In this document: piece by piece, positions 54,109 through 63,871 of the stretch | Layout of the letters: every line of letters begins with the position of its first letter | Numbering within the stretch: the first letter of the stretch is position 1 | Source of the DNA: Bacteroidota bacterium | GTDB lineage: Bacteria > Bacteroidota > Bacteroidia > B-17B0 > Aurantibacillaceae | Direction: 5' to 3' | Assembly: GCA_016185125.1 (NCBI GenBank) | Contig: JACPOC010000052.1 | Location: 41,872 to 105,871, forward strand | Length of the DNA stretch: 64,000 nt | The notes under the pieces: generated by a model | Told to the model about the DNA's origin: nothing | What the model saw: the letters and a program-made list of their open reading frames with translations, nothing else | The model's database searches: none | Position numbers and translations under genes: made by a program

Positions 54109-54948
54109 TTAAGAATGATATTCCATCAATCCTTCAATAGGCGAACGGATGATATTTCCTATTTCATATCCGTGGTTGGAGGCAGTTTCTTTTAATAGGT
54201 CTTTATAGTAAAATCCAATTGAACCAACTGAATGTACTTTATATTTTTTTGACGAAGTATATTTATTTATCTGATGAACAAAAAAAGAATTAAAACATAC
54301 TTTGATCAATTCTTTTATAAAAGGATGCTCAAGATGAAGATTTATAAAACTATTGATGGAAGCAAGATAACGGCTGGGCATTGCGTTTTTATAAACCCCG
54401 CTTAGTATTGCCTCGCGGTTGTAGCCTGCGTCTTCAAATGCTGATCTTAAATCATTAGGTAAGGTTTCCTCAAAAAAGTGTTTGATAAAATATTTTCCAA
54501 TTTGGGCACCACTTCCATAATCACCCCATAAATATCCAAAAGAAGGAACGTTCTCCGTTATTTTTTCTCCATCAAACAAACAACTATTACTTCCTGTTCC
54601 TAAAATGCAAGCAATGCCCGGTTTATTTTTACAAACAGCCCTGGCCGAAGCCAAAAGATCATGCGCTACAAATATTTCACCAATTTCAATTGCAGAGCTT
54701 AAACATTCCTTAATCATGGCGCAATTTTCGTTTGTAGAACAGCCTGCTCCGTAATAATAAAGTTCATCAATTTGTTCCAAGCCAATTAAATGTGGTTTTA
54801 AGCCCGCTATAAGTTCAGGAATAATTTGCTCTCTGGTTTGAAAATACGGATTGAAACCATTTGTTTTAATTTCCTTAATAAGAGTAGATCCCTTCATTAA
54901 CACCCAGTCTGTTTTGGTAGAGCCACTATCTGCTATTAGAGTATACAT
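54109..54948 (-). CDS. BadF/BadG/BcrA/BcrD-type ATPase, N-acetylglucosamine kinase-like
   Basis: A 279-aa ASKHA-fold kinase: LIADSGSTKTDWVLMKGSTL (phosphate-1 loop), YYGAGCSTNENCAM, VAHDLLASARAVC with the catalytic Asp, ACILGTGSNSCLFDGEKI (phosphate-2), YLWGDYGSGAQIGKYFI and SVGSIGFYYKD (adenosine). Bacteroidota homologs are thought to phosphorylate N-acetylglucosamine from wall turnover. First gene of an operon with TauE/SafE, the spermidine-synthase-like and LpxR-like genes. Confidence 0.9.
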   Translation of the reverse strand: MYTLIADSGSTKTDWVLMKGSTLIKEIKTNGFNPYFQTREQIIPELIAGLKPHLIGLEQIDELYYYGAGCSTNENCAMIKECLSSAIEIGEIFVAHDLLASARAVCKNKPGIACILGTGSNSCLFDGEKITENVPSFGYLWGDYGSGAQIGKYFIKHFFEETLPNDLRSAFEDAGYNREAILSGVYKNAMPSRYLASINSFINLHLEHPFIKELIKVCFNSFFVHQINKYTSSKKYKVHSVGSIGFYYKDLLKETASNHGYEIGNIIRSPIEGLMEYHS

Positions 54949-54980
54949 GCGCTGTTGAAAGTATCGAATATATTTAAAAT

Positions 54981-55008
54981 AAAAAAACCGCCCGAAAGCG
55001 GTTTTAAA
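54981..55008 (-). terminator. Rho-independent terminator of rpsP
   Basis: AAAACCGC-ccgaaa-GCGGTTTT hairpin with flanking A/T runs, 18 bp beyond the rpsP stop on the minus strand. Confidence 0.85.
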
Positions 55009-55025
55009 CGTGTTATGATTTTTAA

Positions 55026-55559
55026 TTAACCGTTAGTCTCATCGGTTGAAGCCGGAGTTTCTGCGTTTTCAGATTTTTCGGTAGTTTCAACTTCAGGAGC
55101 AGGAGTGTTTTTAGCAAGTACTTTAGCAGCATTTGCTTCTTTTCTTGCAGTTTCAGCCTTAAAACGATCGTTGATCATCTTTTTAGCATCTGAACTTAAA
55201 CGCTCTTTTTTACCGCTAACTTTTCCTTCTTTATCTTCTAACCATTTATTGAACTTTTGCTCAACCTGCGCTTCTGTTAAAGCACCTTTTGCAACACCGC
55301 CTAATAAATGTTTTTTCATCATTACACCTTTGTAAGATAGGATAGCTCTGCAGGTATCTGTAGGCTGTGCCCCTTTATTCAACCAGCCTAAAGCCGCGTC
55401 GAAGTTAATGTCTATAGTTGCCGGGTTAGTGTTAGGGTTATAAACGCCTAATTTCTCAATGAATTTTCCATCACGAGGTGCACGACCATCGGAAACTACT
55501 ACGTGAAAGAAAGCTGAATCTTTCTTACCGTGTCTTTGTAGTCTAATCTTTACTGCCAT
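55026..55559 (-). CDS. rpsP: 30S ribosomal protein bS16 with long C-terminal tail
   Basis: The first 80 residues are canonical bS16: [54 protein letters not shown] Lys-rich helix and then an acidic Glu/Thr/Pro tail ([20 protein letters not shown]) bring it to 177 aa, about twice the E. coli protein; a long tail is usual in Bacteroidota. Expected in the 30S body. It has its own terminator and is divergent from the Usp gene. The usual rimM partner is not next to it. Confidence 0.95.
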   Translation of the reverse strand: MAVKIRLQRHGKKDSAFFHVVVSDGRAPRDGKFIEKLGVYNPNTNPATIDINFDAALGWLNKGAQPTDTCRAILSYKGVMMKKHLLGGVAKGALTEAQVEQKFNKWLEDKEGKVSGKKERLSSDAKKMINDRFKAETARKEANAAKVLAKNTPAPEVETTEKSENAETPASTDETNG

Positions 55560-55683
55560 TTTTTTATATTTTTAGAATTCGAGGGGCAAATATACGCAAT
55601 TAAACTGTTTATAGCAAAAAAACCGCCTATTATCTTGCTAAATTTAAGAAAAACCATACATTTGTGCTATTAAATAAATCCCT

Positions 55684-56511
55684 ATGCAAGTTAAAGAAAG
55701 AGGCATTATTCTTATTCCCATTGATTTTACAAAACAATCCTTATTAGCTGTAAAGCAGTCCTATAACTTAGCAAAATACACCCATTCTAAGCTGGTTTTA
55801 TTGCATGTTTATGAAAAAACGGGTGAAGAAAGTTACGAAGCTCTTAATACTTTAACCAAGCAAACCGAGCAGGAAAGCGGTGTTCCTACCGAATTTATGA
55901 ATGTTAAAGGGGATATTTATGCCGAAACCGACCGCGTGGCTGAAGATATTAAAGCAACTTTAATAATTGCTGGACTTGAAAGCCACATGAAATTCCGTAA
56001 CATTATGGGTTCAAGCGCCAGTAAATTAATTCGTAAAGCGCCTTGTCCTGTAATTACTATTCGAGGAAGCGAACACCGTGATGGCATTGAAAACATTTTA
56101 CTCCCCTTGGACCTAAGTGATACAACTCGCGAAAAAGTGGATGCCGCAGTTCAATTTGCACAGTATTTTGGCGCAAGTGTACGTATTTTGGGAGTATTTA
56201 GCCCTAAGGATGCTAATTACGAAAATAAACTTTTGGCTTATACTCACCAGGTAAAGCAATTTATAAAAGGTAAGGGAATTTCATGTACTAATAAATCTAT
56301 TCCCGCCGATAACGTTGCTGAAACGGTAGTGGAATACGCCAATAAAATTGAAACGGATCTGATTATGATCATGAACAAGCCAACATTAAGCGTTGGGGAA
56401 TTTTTTGGAGGAACTGATACTCAGAAAATAGTAGACATCAGTAATATTCCGGTAATGACGGTTCAGCCAATAAAACGTGAAAGCGTTACGCACTTCGGCA
56501 CTGGATTATAA
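55684..56511 (+). CDS. Universal stress protein, tandem UspA domains
   Basis: Two Usp domains (275 aa). First: ILIPIDFTKQSLLAVKQSYN and loop LIIAGLESHMKFRNIMGSSA. Second: NILLPLDLSDTTREKVDAAV and loop LIMIMNKPTLSVGEFFGGTD. The glycine nucleotide loop is partly changed in both, so ATP binding is uncertain. Paralog of the minus-strand gene at 15.6 kb. Divergent from rpsP and ended by its own hairpin terminator. Confidence 0.88.
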   Translation: MQVKERGIILIPIDFTKQSLLAVKQSYNLAKYTHSKLVLLHVYEKTGEESYEALNTLTKQTEQESGVPTEFMNVKGDIYAETDRVAEDIKATLIIAGLESHMKFRNIMGSSASKLIRKAPCPVITIRGSEHRDGIENILLPLDLSDTTREKVDAAVQFAQYFGASVRILGVFSPKDANYENKLLAYTHQVKQFIKGKGISCTNKSIPADNVAETVVEYANKIETDLIMIMNKPTLSVGEFFGGTDTQKIVDISNIPVMTVQPIKRESVTHFGTGL

Positions 56512-56535
56512 AATTTATTTTATTAATAATATAAG

Positions 56536-56565
56536 AAAAGCGCTTCAATGCGCTTTTTCTTTTTG
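56536..56565 (+). terminator. Rho-independent terminator after Usp gene
   Basis: AAAAGCGC-ttcaat-GCGCTTTTT hairpin followed by a T-rich tail, 25 bp after the stop. Confidence 0.85.
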
Positions 56566-56606
56566 CTTTAATGAGGCATCAATCTTTTTGATTAAGTTTG
56601 AACAAA

Positions 56607-57737
56607 ATGCTTAAAATATTCATAATTGGCCCTGCATTTCCTCTACGTGGCGGCCCCGCGCAATTTAACGAAAACCTTTGCGCCGAACTTATTAAAGAAG
56701 GCCATAACGCTCAAATCATTTCTTATTCACTACAATATCCAAATTTTTTATTCCCGGGTTCATCACAATTCGAAAAAAGCGGACAAGCACCTAAGGATAT
56801 AAAAATTCATACACTAATAAATACGGTTAATCCGCTTAACTGGATAAAAGTGGCTTCTTTTATTAAAAAGGAAAAACCTGATTTTATTTTATTCCGATAC
56901 TGGTTGCCCTTTTTTGGCCCCTGTTTAGGAACTATTGCCAAACTCGTGAAATCAAAAATAAAAGTATTGGCTTTAACCGATAATATTATTCCGCATGAAA
57001 AAAGAATTGGAGATAAACCATTCACGAAATATTTCATAAATAATTGCGATGGATTTATTGCCATGAGTAAAACGGTGCTAAGCGATATTTCCAAATTCAC
57101 GTCTAATCCAAACAAAGTTTATTCGCCGCACCCTATGTACGAAACTTATGGTAAAGCAATTAGCCAACAAGAAGCGCGTACAAAATTAGGCCTGGCTGTA
57201 AATGATAAAATAATATTGTTTTTTGGTTTAATAAGACATTACAAGGGATTAGATATTCTATTGGAAGCAATGGCTGATCTGGAAATAAAAAAACTGAATA
57301 TTAAATTATTGATCGCCGGCGAATTTTACGAAGATAAACAGGCGTATTTTGATGTTATTGAAAAATATAATCTTAAAGAGCAAATAATACTTCACGATAA
57401 ATTTATTGCCAATGAAGATGTGCGTGATTATTTCTGCGCCAGTAACTTAGTGGCGCAAACCTATCGCAATGCCACTAACAGCGGCGTTACTATGGTAGGT
57501 TATTATTACGAAAAACCAATGCTGGTAACCAACGTGGGTGGATTATCGGAAATAATACCCAATAATAAATGTGGTTATGTTGTTGATTTATCAATTGCAA
57601 AAATTTCAGCAAAAATAATTGATTTTTTTAAAAATAACCGAGAAACTGAAATGTCCCTAAACGTAGCAACTGAAAAGAAAAAATACGAATGGAAAGAGTT
57701 TATTAACACCCTGTTAAAACTTTATAACATGTGTTAA
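56607..57737 (+). CDS. Glycosyltransferase family 4-like protein
   Basis: A GT-B glycosyltransferase; ATG 56607 (MLKIFIIGPAFPLRGGPAQF) replaces the TTG start of the track. N-domain: GGPAQFNENLCAELIKEGH and PDFILFRYWLPFFGP. C-domain: IILFFGLIRHYKGLDILLEA (strand and K of the E-x7-E region), and VAQTYRNATNSGVTMVGYYY, where the usual E-x7-E nucleotide-sugar motif is modified. The product is probably a membrane-associated cell-surface sugar transferase; donor and acceptor unknown. It follows the Usp gene by about 95 bp. Confidence 0.88.
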   Translation: MLKIFIIGPAFPLRGGPAQFNENLCAELIKEGHNAQIISYSLQYPNFLFPGSSQFEKSGQAPKDIKIHTLINTVNPLNWIKVASFIKKEKPDFILFRYWLPFFGPCLGTIAKLVKSKIKVLALTDNIIPHEKRIGDKPFTKYFINNCDGFIAMSKTVLSDISKFTSNPNKVYSPHPMYETYGKAISQQEARTKLGLAVNDKIILFFGLIRHYKGLDILLEAMADLEIKKLNIKLLIAGEFYEDKQAYFDVIEKYNLKEQIILHDKFIANEDVRDYFCASNLVAQTYRNATNSGVTMVGYYYEKPMLVTNVGGLSEIIPNNKCGYVVDLSIAKISAKIIDFFKNNRETEMSLNVATEKKKYEWKEFINTLLKLYNMC

Positions 57738-57935
57738 TAATTAGTTAAGAACACAACACTTTCGCAAAACCTTTACTGTCAGGCATTTCAGCCAAAAAAG
57801 TTAATTACTCGCATTTCTGTTAATAATAGAATTTATAGGCGTCGCAAAGCATTTGTATTTTAGTTTAATAGTTCAAAGGCCTGATTAACCCCCACCTACC
57901 GTGGCCCAAAAAGACTTTGACTTAAACTTATTCAA

Positions 57936-59186
57936 ATGGCGCTGCAAGTTAACGTTAACGATATATTATCACAGCTGTATCACCAAAGGCATGTGGTTGA
58001 ATTTTTATTTGCTAATCGCGAAAACATAACGGTTAACGAATTGTTATCGCGTGAAGATATTTCACAAGAACAATATCAAAAATTAAAATCATTAGATCTT
58101 ATTTATGAATACGAAAGTGTTGTTAGCCTTAACGACGCCGTGGTAGCCATGTTCGAAGATTTTATGGAAATTGGTGAAGTTACTCCCGGCTTCATTAACG
58201 ATTACATTAACGAATTAAAACGACACATTCGCTTTTATCAGGAAGTTCATGAACACAGGTTTTTACGCAGCATAAAAAAATATTTAAAGCGGATAAACAT
58301 TGCCCTTTCACGTGAAATTATAAAACTTCAAAAAAATGTAGATGATACTTACAAAAACGAAGCTAATTACAGGATAAAAATTCAGAAGCTGGAAGACTAT
58401 CGCGAAAAACGCGACACCATTATTGATTTCATTCACAAAACTGAAGAAATAATTACTGATACCCGGGGTTTATTTAATCTTACCAATGACCAGGAACTTT
58501 ACGGAATTGTAAACGCTTTAAAAGCCGGATTGATTGAAAATCTTGACTTTTTGATTGAAATACAAACAGATATTACGGATTACATCAACAAGATACAGTT
58601 TCAATTAGATGTTTATGTAAAGGCACAACGTTTAAAAGAAATAAAAGATCATGGCACCTTGCATTACCGCACTAATTTTAATGAAATTGTAAAAGCGATA
58701 AATCCACTGCGATTTAATGGAATAAAAGGTCCGCGTACCAAAATTGCAATAGACTATTTATTTACAGATGAAGGCCATGTGCTCTGTAAAAAAGTGGCAG
58801 AAAAATATAAGATCTCGCGTTTGATGATGCGAGGTATTGCAGGCAAGCTTCCTTCCAACTTTAAAGATCAGTTGATTGATCAGCAAATAAAATTAGATGT
58901 TGAAAAATTAGTGGAGCGTTTTTTAGATCAATCTAAATTAAATTTATTTGAATACCTTATTGATTACAAATTTCCAAAAGCAGTAGGTACTGTCACCTTC
59001 GAAGATAGGCTATCTATTTTTGTAGAAATAGCAATGGAATATCAAACGGTTATGGACTTTAAATACCGTTTAAATTATCATGATTATGAAGAATCGGGCA
59101 CAAAATTAAAAAAGAGATTAGGGTACACGGTTATATTACCATTGGAAAAAACTGAGAAAAAACAAAAGAAGGATAAAGCGGCATAA
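57936..59186 (+). CDS. Condensin-like kleisin candidate (JetA/MksF-like), 416 aa
   Basis: A soluble, mainly helical protein: winged-helix-like start (NVNDILSQLYHQRHVVEFLF), a long helical region (about 80-235, RFLRSIKKYLKRINIALSRE), and a C-terminal winged-helix-like part (VLCKKVAEKYKISRLMMRGI, KLVERFLDQSKLNLFEYLID). Its place before a 202-aa small protein and a 1227-aa SMC-like ATPase mirrors jetA-jetB-jetC and mksF-mksE-mksB. Assignment is by operon layout and fold impression, not a motif. A possible repeat remnant separates it from the next gene. Confidence 0.65.
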   Translation: MALQVNVNDILSQLYHQRHVVEFLFANRENITVNELLSREDISQEQYQKLKSLDLIYEYESVVSLNDAVVAMFEDFMEIGEVTPGFINDYINELKRHIRFYQEVHEHRFLRSIKKYLKRINIALSREIIKLQKNVDDTYKNEANYRIKIQKLEDYREKRDTIIDFIHKTEEIITDTRGLFNLTNDQELYGIVNALKAGLIENLDFLIEIQTDITDYINKIQFQLDVYVKAQRLKEIKDHGTLHYRTNFNEIVKAINPLRFNGIKGPRTKIAIDYLFTDEGHVLCKKVAEKYKISRLMMRGIAGKLPSNFKDQLIDQQIKLDVEKLVERFLDQSKLNLFEYLIDYKFPKAVGTVTFEDRLSIFVEIAMEYQTVMDFKYRLNYHDYEESGTKLKKRLGYTVILPLEKTEKKQKKDKAA

Positions 59187-59194
59187 AAAAAGCT

Positions 59195-59253
59195 ACAGAT
59201 TTCACAAATTACACAGATCATAATAAATCTGCGTTAACACGGCAATCATCGGC
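59195..59253. repeat. Degenerate GxxExxY-type repeat between condensin-like genes
   Basis: ACAGATTTCACAAATTACACAG (59195-59216), with CAGATTT and AAATCTG (59225-59231) as short inverted repeat, then GCGTTAACACGGCAATCATC. The wording TTCACAAATTACACA resembles the element ends at 27.2 and 37.3 kb. A decayed insertion in the 153-bp gap. Confidence 0.35.
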
Positions 59254-59339
59254 ATAAAATTATTGAATTAAAAAATTATTGATTTTTAGAATTGTGTTAG
59301 CTCTAAAATTCCGGAAATATAAAAATATAAAAATAAGAG

Positions 59340-59948
59340 ATGGACGAATTAAATTATAATCTACCCAAGCAAACCCACGACATTTTCGCAATAATGGCGC
59401 GCGGGCACTTTATCAGTAGTAATGGAACAAAAGACGGCATGAATCGTTTATACGACATAATAAATAATACTGAAAATTTTGATCGCTTACAGGCTTACTT
59501 CAATGTGATTCGCTACAACATAGAACGCGGCAATAACTATTTTTATTTTTCCCGCTTAAACGAAGCAAATAGTTTAATAGAACAAAAACTGGAAACTTTT
59601 GAGCGTTATATTGATGTGATTGATCTTTTCGCAAGCATGGATAATAAAATTACTATCGGTTCGCGCTTTCGTCCAAGTGAAATTGCCGAAGAATGTAATG
59701 CTAACGTAAGACTAAAACAAAAGTTGCAAAAAATTCCAATGTACCGTTCAGAAACCTTGCTTAATAAAGTGCGTGATATTTGTAATTTAATGACAAGAGA
59801 TTCTTTCCTTGAATTGGAAGACGAACAATCTGAAAGTTATAAAGTATTAGATGCATATACTTATTTGCTAGACATGATCAATGCGATAAGTATTTACGAA
59901 GAAACAACAGGATTAGACAGTAATAGTAGTGGGATTATTTTAAACTAG
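59340..59948 (+). CDS. Condensin-like small subunit candidate (JetB/MksE-like), 202 aa
   Basis: A helical, mildly acidic protein (DIFAIMARGHFISSNGTKDG, FNVIRYNIERGNNYFYFSRL) with a winged-helix-like stretch (RFRPSEIAEECNANVRLKQK) and an acidic end. At about 200 aa and between the kleisin candidate and the SMC-like ATPase, it fits MksE/JetB. The long 153-bp spacer before it suggests its own ribosome site. No direct motif proves the call. Confidence 0.6.
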   Translation: MDELNYNLPKQTHDIFAIMARGHFISSNGTKDGMNRLYDIINNTENFDRLQAYFNVIRYNIERGNNYFYFSRLNEANSLIEQKLETFERYIDVIDLFASMDNKITIGSRFRPSEIAEECNANVRLKQKLQKIPMYRSETLLNKVRDICNLMTRDSFLELEDEQSESYKVLDAYTYLLDMINAISIYEETTGLDSNSSGIILN

Positions 59949-60020
59949 TAAAAAGTGTTTTATGTTTAATTCTTAATAAAATTAAACCCTAAAAACTTAA
60001 AACTTAAAACTAAATTAAAG

Positions 60021-63000
60021 ATGGAAAACGTAAGGATATTAAACAGAATCGTACAAATAAATATTGCCAATGTAAAATACGCGGATATTGAATTGTGCGG
60101 TAATACATGCTTTGTAGGTACAAATAATTTTGGAAAAACATCGTTACAACGAGCTATCCTGTTCTTTTATAGTGCAAACAGCAGAGGTTTAGGTATTGCT
60201 AACTCCCAAAAAAGTTTTGAAGAACACTATTTCAGATTTGAAAATTCATATCTGATATATGAAATTGCTACGGAAGACAAACCTTTCTTTGTAATGGTTT
60301 ACCGTCACAATAAATTAGTATTTCGTTTTGTGGACGCAGGTTATAATCCTGACTTTTTCCTCAATAATAACGATGAGGCGATGAAGATCAAAGAAGTAAT
60401 TGCCAACTTAGAAAAACGCGATATTTATGTTTCCAATCAGATAGATACTTTTGAAAGATACCGTAATATTATTTTTGGTACCGAAACAGACAAACAACTT
60501 TCAAAATTCTTTTTACTTAAAGGAAATGAAAAATACCAGAACATTCCCAAATCAATTACCAATGTATTTCTTTCATCCAAAAGCAGCATTGATTCTCGAT
60601 TTATAAAAGATTTTATTGCTAATTCCCTCACAACAGAAAACTCAAGTATTAAGCTGGAACAGGTAGAGCGGCAGTTGCGTCAGTTTAATGAAAAATACAC
60701 CGACATTGAAACTTATGTAAAAAAAGAAACTTCACAACTTATTGAATTAATAGATAAAAAATTCGATCAGGTGCACATGCTGAAAGGTGCCCAGATGGAA
60801 ATGGCCGATAAACTAGGAAGCAGCCTTCGTTTCGCTGAATCACAAAACGAAGCCATTAGAGAAGCAGCTAAAAAGAAGGATGAAGAACTTGAGCTTCTTA
60901 CAAGCGAGCATGAATATCAAAAGGAAAGCATTGAAAGCAAACAAAATGATGTACGCGAAGAAATTGGTTATTACGATCGCACTATTCGCGAAGCAAATAA
61001 AAAATTAAAAGAATACAAGGAAAAAAATATTGACGAAGCAGTTGAAAAAAATGCGGAGCGCGAAAAATTACAAGTAGAATTAAATATTGCCCGCAGAGAA
61101 TATGAAAGTTTAACAAGTAACGTAGCAAGCATAGAGCAAAAGTATTCTTCCTTGATCGAGAATTTACGAAATGACAAAACGGCTTACATCAATAAAATAA
61201 ATTCGCGCACCGGAGAAATTTTTAATCATTATAACGAATTACAATTACTACAGAAAAACGAATTTAATAAGCGCGATGCGGAGTTAAAGCAAAAACGCGA
61301 AGAAGCCTCCAGCGAACTGAATGCCGAAGTGACATCCAAACAAATTGAATTTAATCAGCTAAAAAGTGATGAAAAAGTAATTCGAAGTACACGTTTTTAT
61401 GAACAAGAGATAAAAGCGCTGGAGAATGAACTCGCTGAACTCAGAGCCGTAAGCTATAAAAACAAAAGCGAACGTGCAATCAAACAAAACATGATCCAAA
61501 CCATTCAGCGCGAATGGGAATCTCTTGAAACACGCTTGAAAACGTCGTTAAACAACAGAGTTAATCAAACTAATAACGAGATCATCAAATTAAAAAACGA
61601 GATCAAGGAAATTGAGTCTAAATTAAACGTTCAGCATGATGCCTTCTATGGCTTCTTAGAAAAAAACGTAAAGGACTGGCAAAACACCATTGGTAAAGTA
61701 GTAAACGAAAAATTACTATTCAGAACAGATATTACTCCTCAAAAGAGCGAAGAAACAGCAAATTCACTTTATGGAATAAGTTTAAATCTTGAAAATGTTG
61801 AAGTAGTTTCAAAAACGCTTGAAGAATATCAATTTGAAAAAAACGAGCGCCTTGCGCAGATTCGTGATCTGGAAGAAGCTTTAAATCAGTTTCAAACCGC
61901 AAACAATGAAGAAAAAATGCTGGCCGCCGATAAGTTCGGAAAGCAATTAGGGGAGTTGAAAGAAGATGTAAAAGTGTTAACTTACTCTTTGGAATTAGCC
62001 GACAAACGCGAGCAAAAATTAGGAATTGAATTTGAAGATTGGAAAAGCAAAGCAGGTTCTGAAGTGGAAGAATCGCTTACAGGTAATCGTCAAAAATTAA
62101 ACATAATTGAAGAAGAGCTTGCCATCTTAAATAAAAAGAAAAATCATTTATTGAATGATTTTAATACTCAATTTGACAGATTAAAAAGTTATAACGAAGA
62201 GCGTTTAACCGAATTGAAAGAGCGCCAGGAAACTGAAATCAGTGAACTAGAAGTTGAAAAGAAAAATCAGGTAAAAGAATTTGAAGCTAAAGAAGATGAA
62301 CTCACTAAAGAAAAAGATTCGAGTTTCAAAAGCAAAGGGGTTGATTCTAAATTACTGAAAGTTGTAGAAGGTCGTATGAAAGAACTTCAGGCCAATTTAA
62401 AAGACATTGAACAATACGCGCAAATAGTAAGTGATTATTTAAAAGATAAACGTGAAAAATTTGATCAGCTTCCCGACCTGATTCAAAAGAAAGATGAATT
62501 TGTAAAAAGCAACGCAGACTTTAGTGCGCAGTTGGAAGAAGCCACCCGTAAGTTTAATTTGAAGCAGATGGAGCTTAAAAAACAAAAACGTGCTTTTGAC
62601 GAAGAGCTTATTGAGTTTAATAACGGTGTAAATTTCTTCAGCAATAATTTTAGAGAAACTCCGGTATACAACAAATATTCTGATATAATTGAACGTGCAG
62701 AACCTAAGCGCACCAATTATAAGATCATGGATCTTTGTACGCAATTATTAAAAAATGATTCTCACTTTAATGAAGAGTACGGAGCATTTCAACGATATGT
62801 AAATGAGTTTGCGGGTAAGTTCCGAATGGATAATCACTTTAATTTCGTTATCCGAAACGATGCCTCGCAGGGAGAATATGAACGTTTCGCGCAAAATTTA
62901 AGATCGTTCATCAACGAAAATAAAATTGAAATGTCAATTGCCGAAACTGCCACGCAAATTGGTTTGGTTACGGATAGTATTGCGACCAAGGTAAAAGAAC

Positions 63001-63704
63001 TGAGTGGGCAAAAAGAAAAAATACAGCACATCATTGCATTAATTGCAGAAGACTTTAAGAAAGCCGAATTTGAAGAAAGTAAACTTATTGAGTTTATTAA
63101 AATTAAAATTGAAGAATCAGATAATAAAGTTTATAAACTTTTAAAACGTATTGAAGAATTTCGCGAAGAGCATGGTTTGGTTTATAACGAAGGATTATTT
63201 AATACTGATTTTGCAACAGGACAAAAACGTGAGATCAGCGGCCGTGCCGTTAAATTACTGGAGCAACTTCGTTCAGCTATTAAAGAACAAGAGCAGGAAG
63301 AAATTCGCTTACAGGATCTTTTTGAATTAAAGTTCAACATCAAAGAAGGAATGAATGAAACAGGATGGACTCATAAGATCGACAGTATTGGAAGTACCGG
63401 AACTGATATTCTTGTAAAAGCAATTATTTATATAACGTTGCTTCACGTATTCATTAAGGAATCTAGTCACCGCAGCAGCAAAGACTTTAAAGTGCATTGT
63501 ATCATTGATGAAGTGGGACAGATCTCTGCTCACTACCTTCGTGAGTTATTAAAGTTTGCCAAGAACAGAAACATTATGATGATCAACGGACTTCCGAATA
63601 AATCGGGATTGGAGAGTCATTATAAATACACTTATCAGTTCAGAAGAGAAGAAGGCGGTAACGTGCGTATCTTCCCAAGTATTATTACAGAGGTAGAAGC
63701 GTAA
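60021..63704 (+). CDS. SMC-like coiled-coil ATPase (MksB/JetC-like), 1227 aa
   Basis: A head-coil-hinge-coil-head ATPase. Walker A VGTNNFGKTSLQRA (about residue 32), long coiled coils (about 230-560 and 590-870, rich in Glu/Lys), a C-terminal ABC signature SIGSTGTDILVKAIIYITLL (about 1121) and Walker B VHCIIDEVGQISAHYLREL (about 1158). The N-terminal GTNNFGK and the STGTD signature are as in MksB/JetC and unlike canonical SMC (GPNGSGKS). It would extrude or clamp DNA with the two upstream subunits. The next 300 bp hold no JetD/MksG-like gene. Confidence 0.85.
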   Translation: MENVRILNRIVQINIANVKYADIELCGNTCFVGTNNFGKTSLQRAILFFYSANSRGLGIANSQKSFEEHYFRFENSYLIYEIATEDKPFFVMVYRHNKLVFRFVDAGYNPDFFLNNNDEAMKIKEVIANLEKRDIYVSNQIDTFERYRNIIFGTETDKQLSKFFLLKGNEKYQNIPKSITNVFLSSKSSIDSRFIKDFIANSLTTENSSIKLEQVERQLRQFNEKYTDIETYVKKETSQLIELIDKKFDQVHMLKGAQMEMADKLGSSLRFAESQNEAIREAAKKKDEELELLTSEHEYQKESIESKQNDVREEIGYYDRTIREANKKLKEYKEKNIDEAVEKNAEREKLQVELNIARREYESLTSNVASIEQKYSSLIENLRNDKTAYINKINSRTGEIFNHYNELQLLQKNEFNKRDAELKQKREEASSELNAEVTSKQIEFNQLKSDEKVIRSTRFYEQEIKALENELAELRAVSYKNKSERAIKQNMIQTIQREWESLETRLKTSLNNRVNQTNNEIIKLKNEIKEIESKLNVQHDAFYGFLEKNVKDWQNTIGKVVNEKLLFRTDITPQKSEETANSLYGISLNLENVEVVSKTLEEYQFEKNERLAQIRDLEEALNQFQTANNEEKMLAADKFGKQLGELKEDVKVLTYSLELADKREQKLGIEFEDWKSKAGSEVEESLTGNRQKLNIIEEELAILNKKKNHLLNDFNTQFDRLKSYNEERLTELKERQETEISELEVEKKNQVKEFEAKEDELTKEKDSSFKSKGVDSKLLKVVEGRMKELQANLKDIEQYAQIVSDYLKDKREKFDQLPDLIQKKDEFVKSNADFSAQLEEATRKFNLKQMELKKQKRAFDEELIEFNNGVNFFSNNFRETPVYNKYSDIIERAEPKRTNYKIMDLCTQLLKNDSHFNEEYGAFQRYVNEFAGKFRMDNHFNFVIRNDASQGEYERFAQNLRSFINENKIEMSIAETATQIGLVTDSIATKVKELSGQKEKIQHIIALIAEDFKKAEFEESKLIEFIKIKIEESDNKVYKLLKRIEEFREEHGLVYNEGLFNTDFATGQKREISGRAVKLLEQLRSAIKEQEQEEIRLQDLFELKFNIKEGMNETGWTHKIDSIGSTGTDILVKAIIYITLLHVFIKESSHRSSKDFKVHCIIDEVGQISAHYLRELLKFAKNRNIMMINGLPNKSGLESHYKYTYQFRREEGGNVRIFPSIITEVEA

Positions 63705-63724
63705 CTATTTTATTTAAAGAACCA

Positions 63725-63871
63725 TTGACCACAACTGCTTTCAATTATAAAATAATAACAAAATTTAAAGACCGCATCTCAACTGTGGAAGTTTGGGATA
63801 ATGGTATTTTCTATATTAAGCTGGAAGATAAAGTCATGGTTCAGCTCGAAGATAGCATGAACTGTATGTAG
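63725..63871 (+). CDS. Possible small or truncated ORF, 48 aa
   Basis: TTG 63725 opens LTTTAFNYKIITKFKDRIST and ends in VWDNGIFYIKLEDKVMVQLE plus DSMNCM. The text NGIFYIKLEDK..QLEDS resembles the start of STAS-like Bacteroidota proteins, so this may be a truncated relic. The remainder to 64000 shows no coding signal and no JetD-like sequence. Confidence 0.3.
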   Translation: MTTTAFNYKIITKFKDRISTVEVWDNGIFYIKLEDKVMVQLEDSMNCM

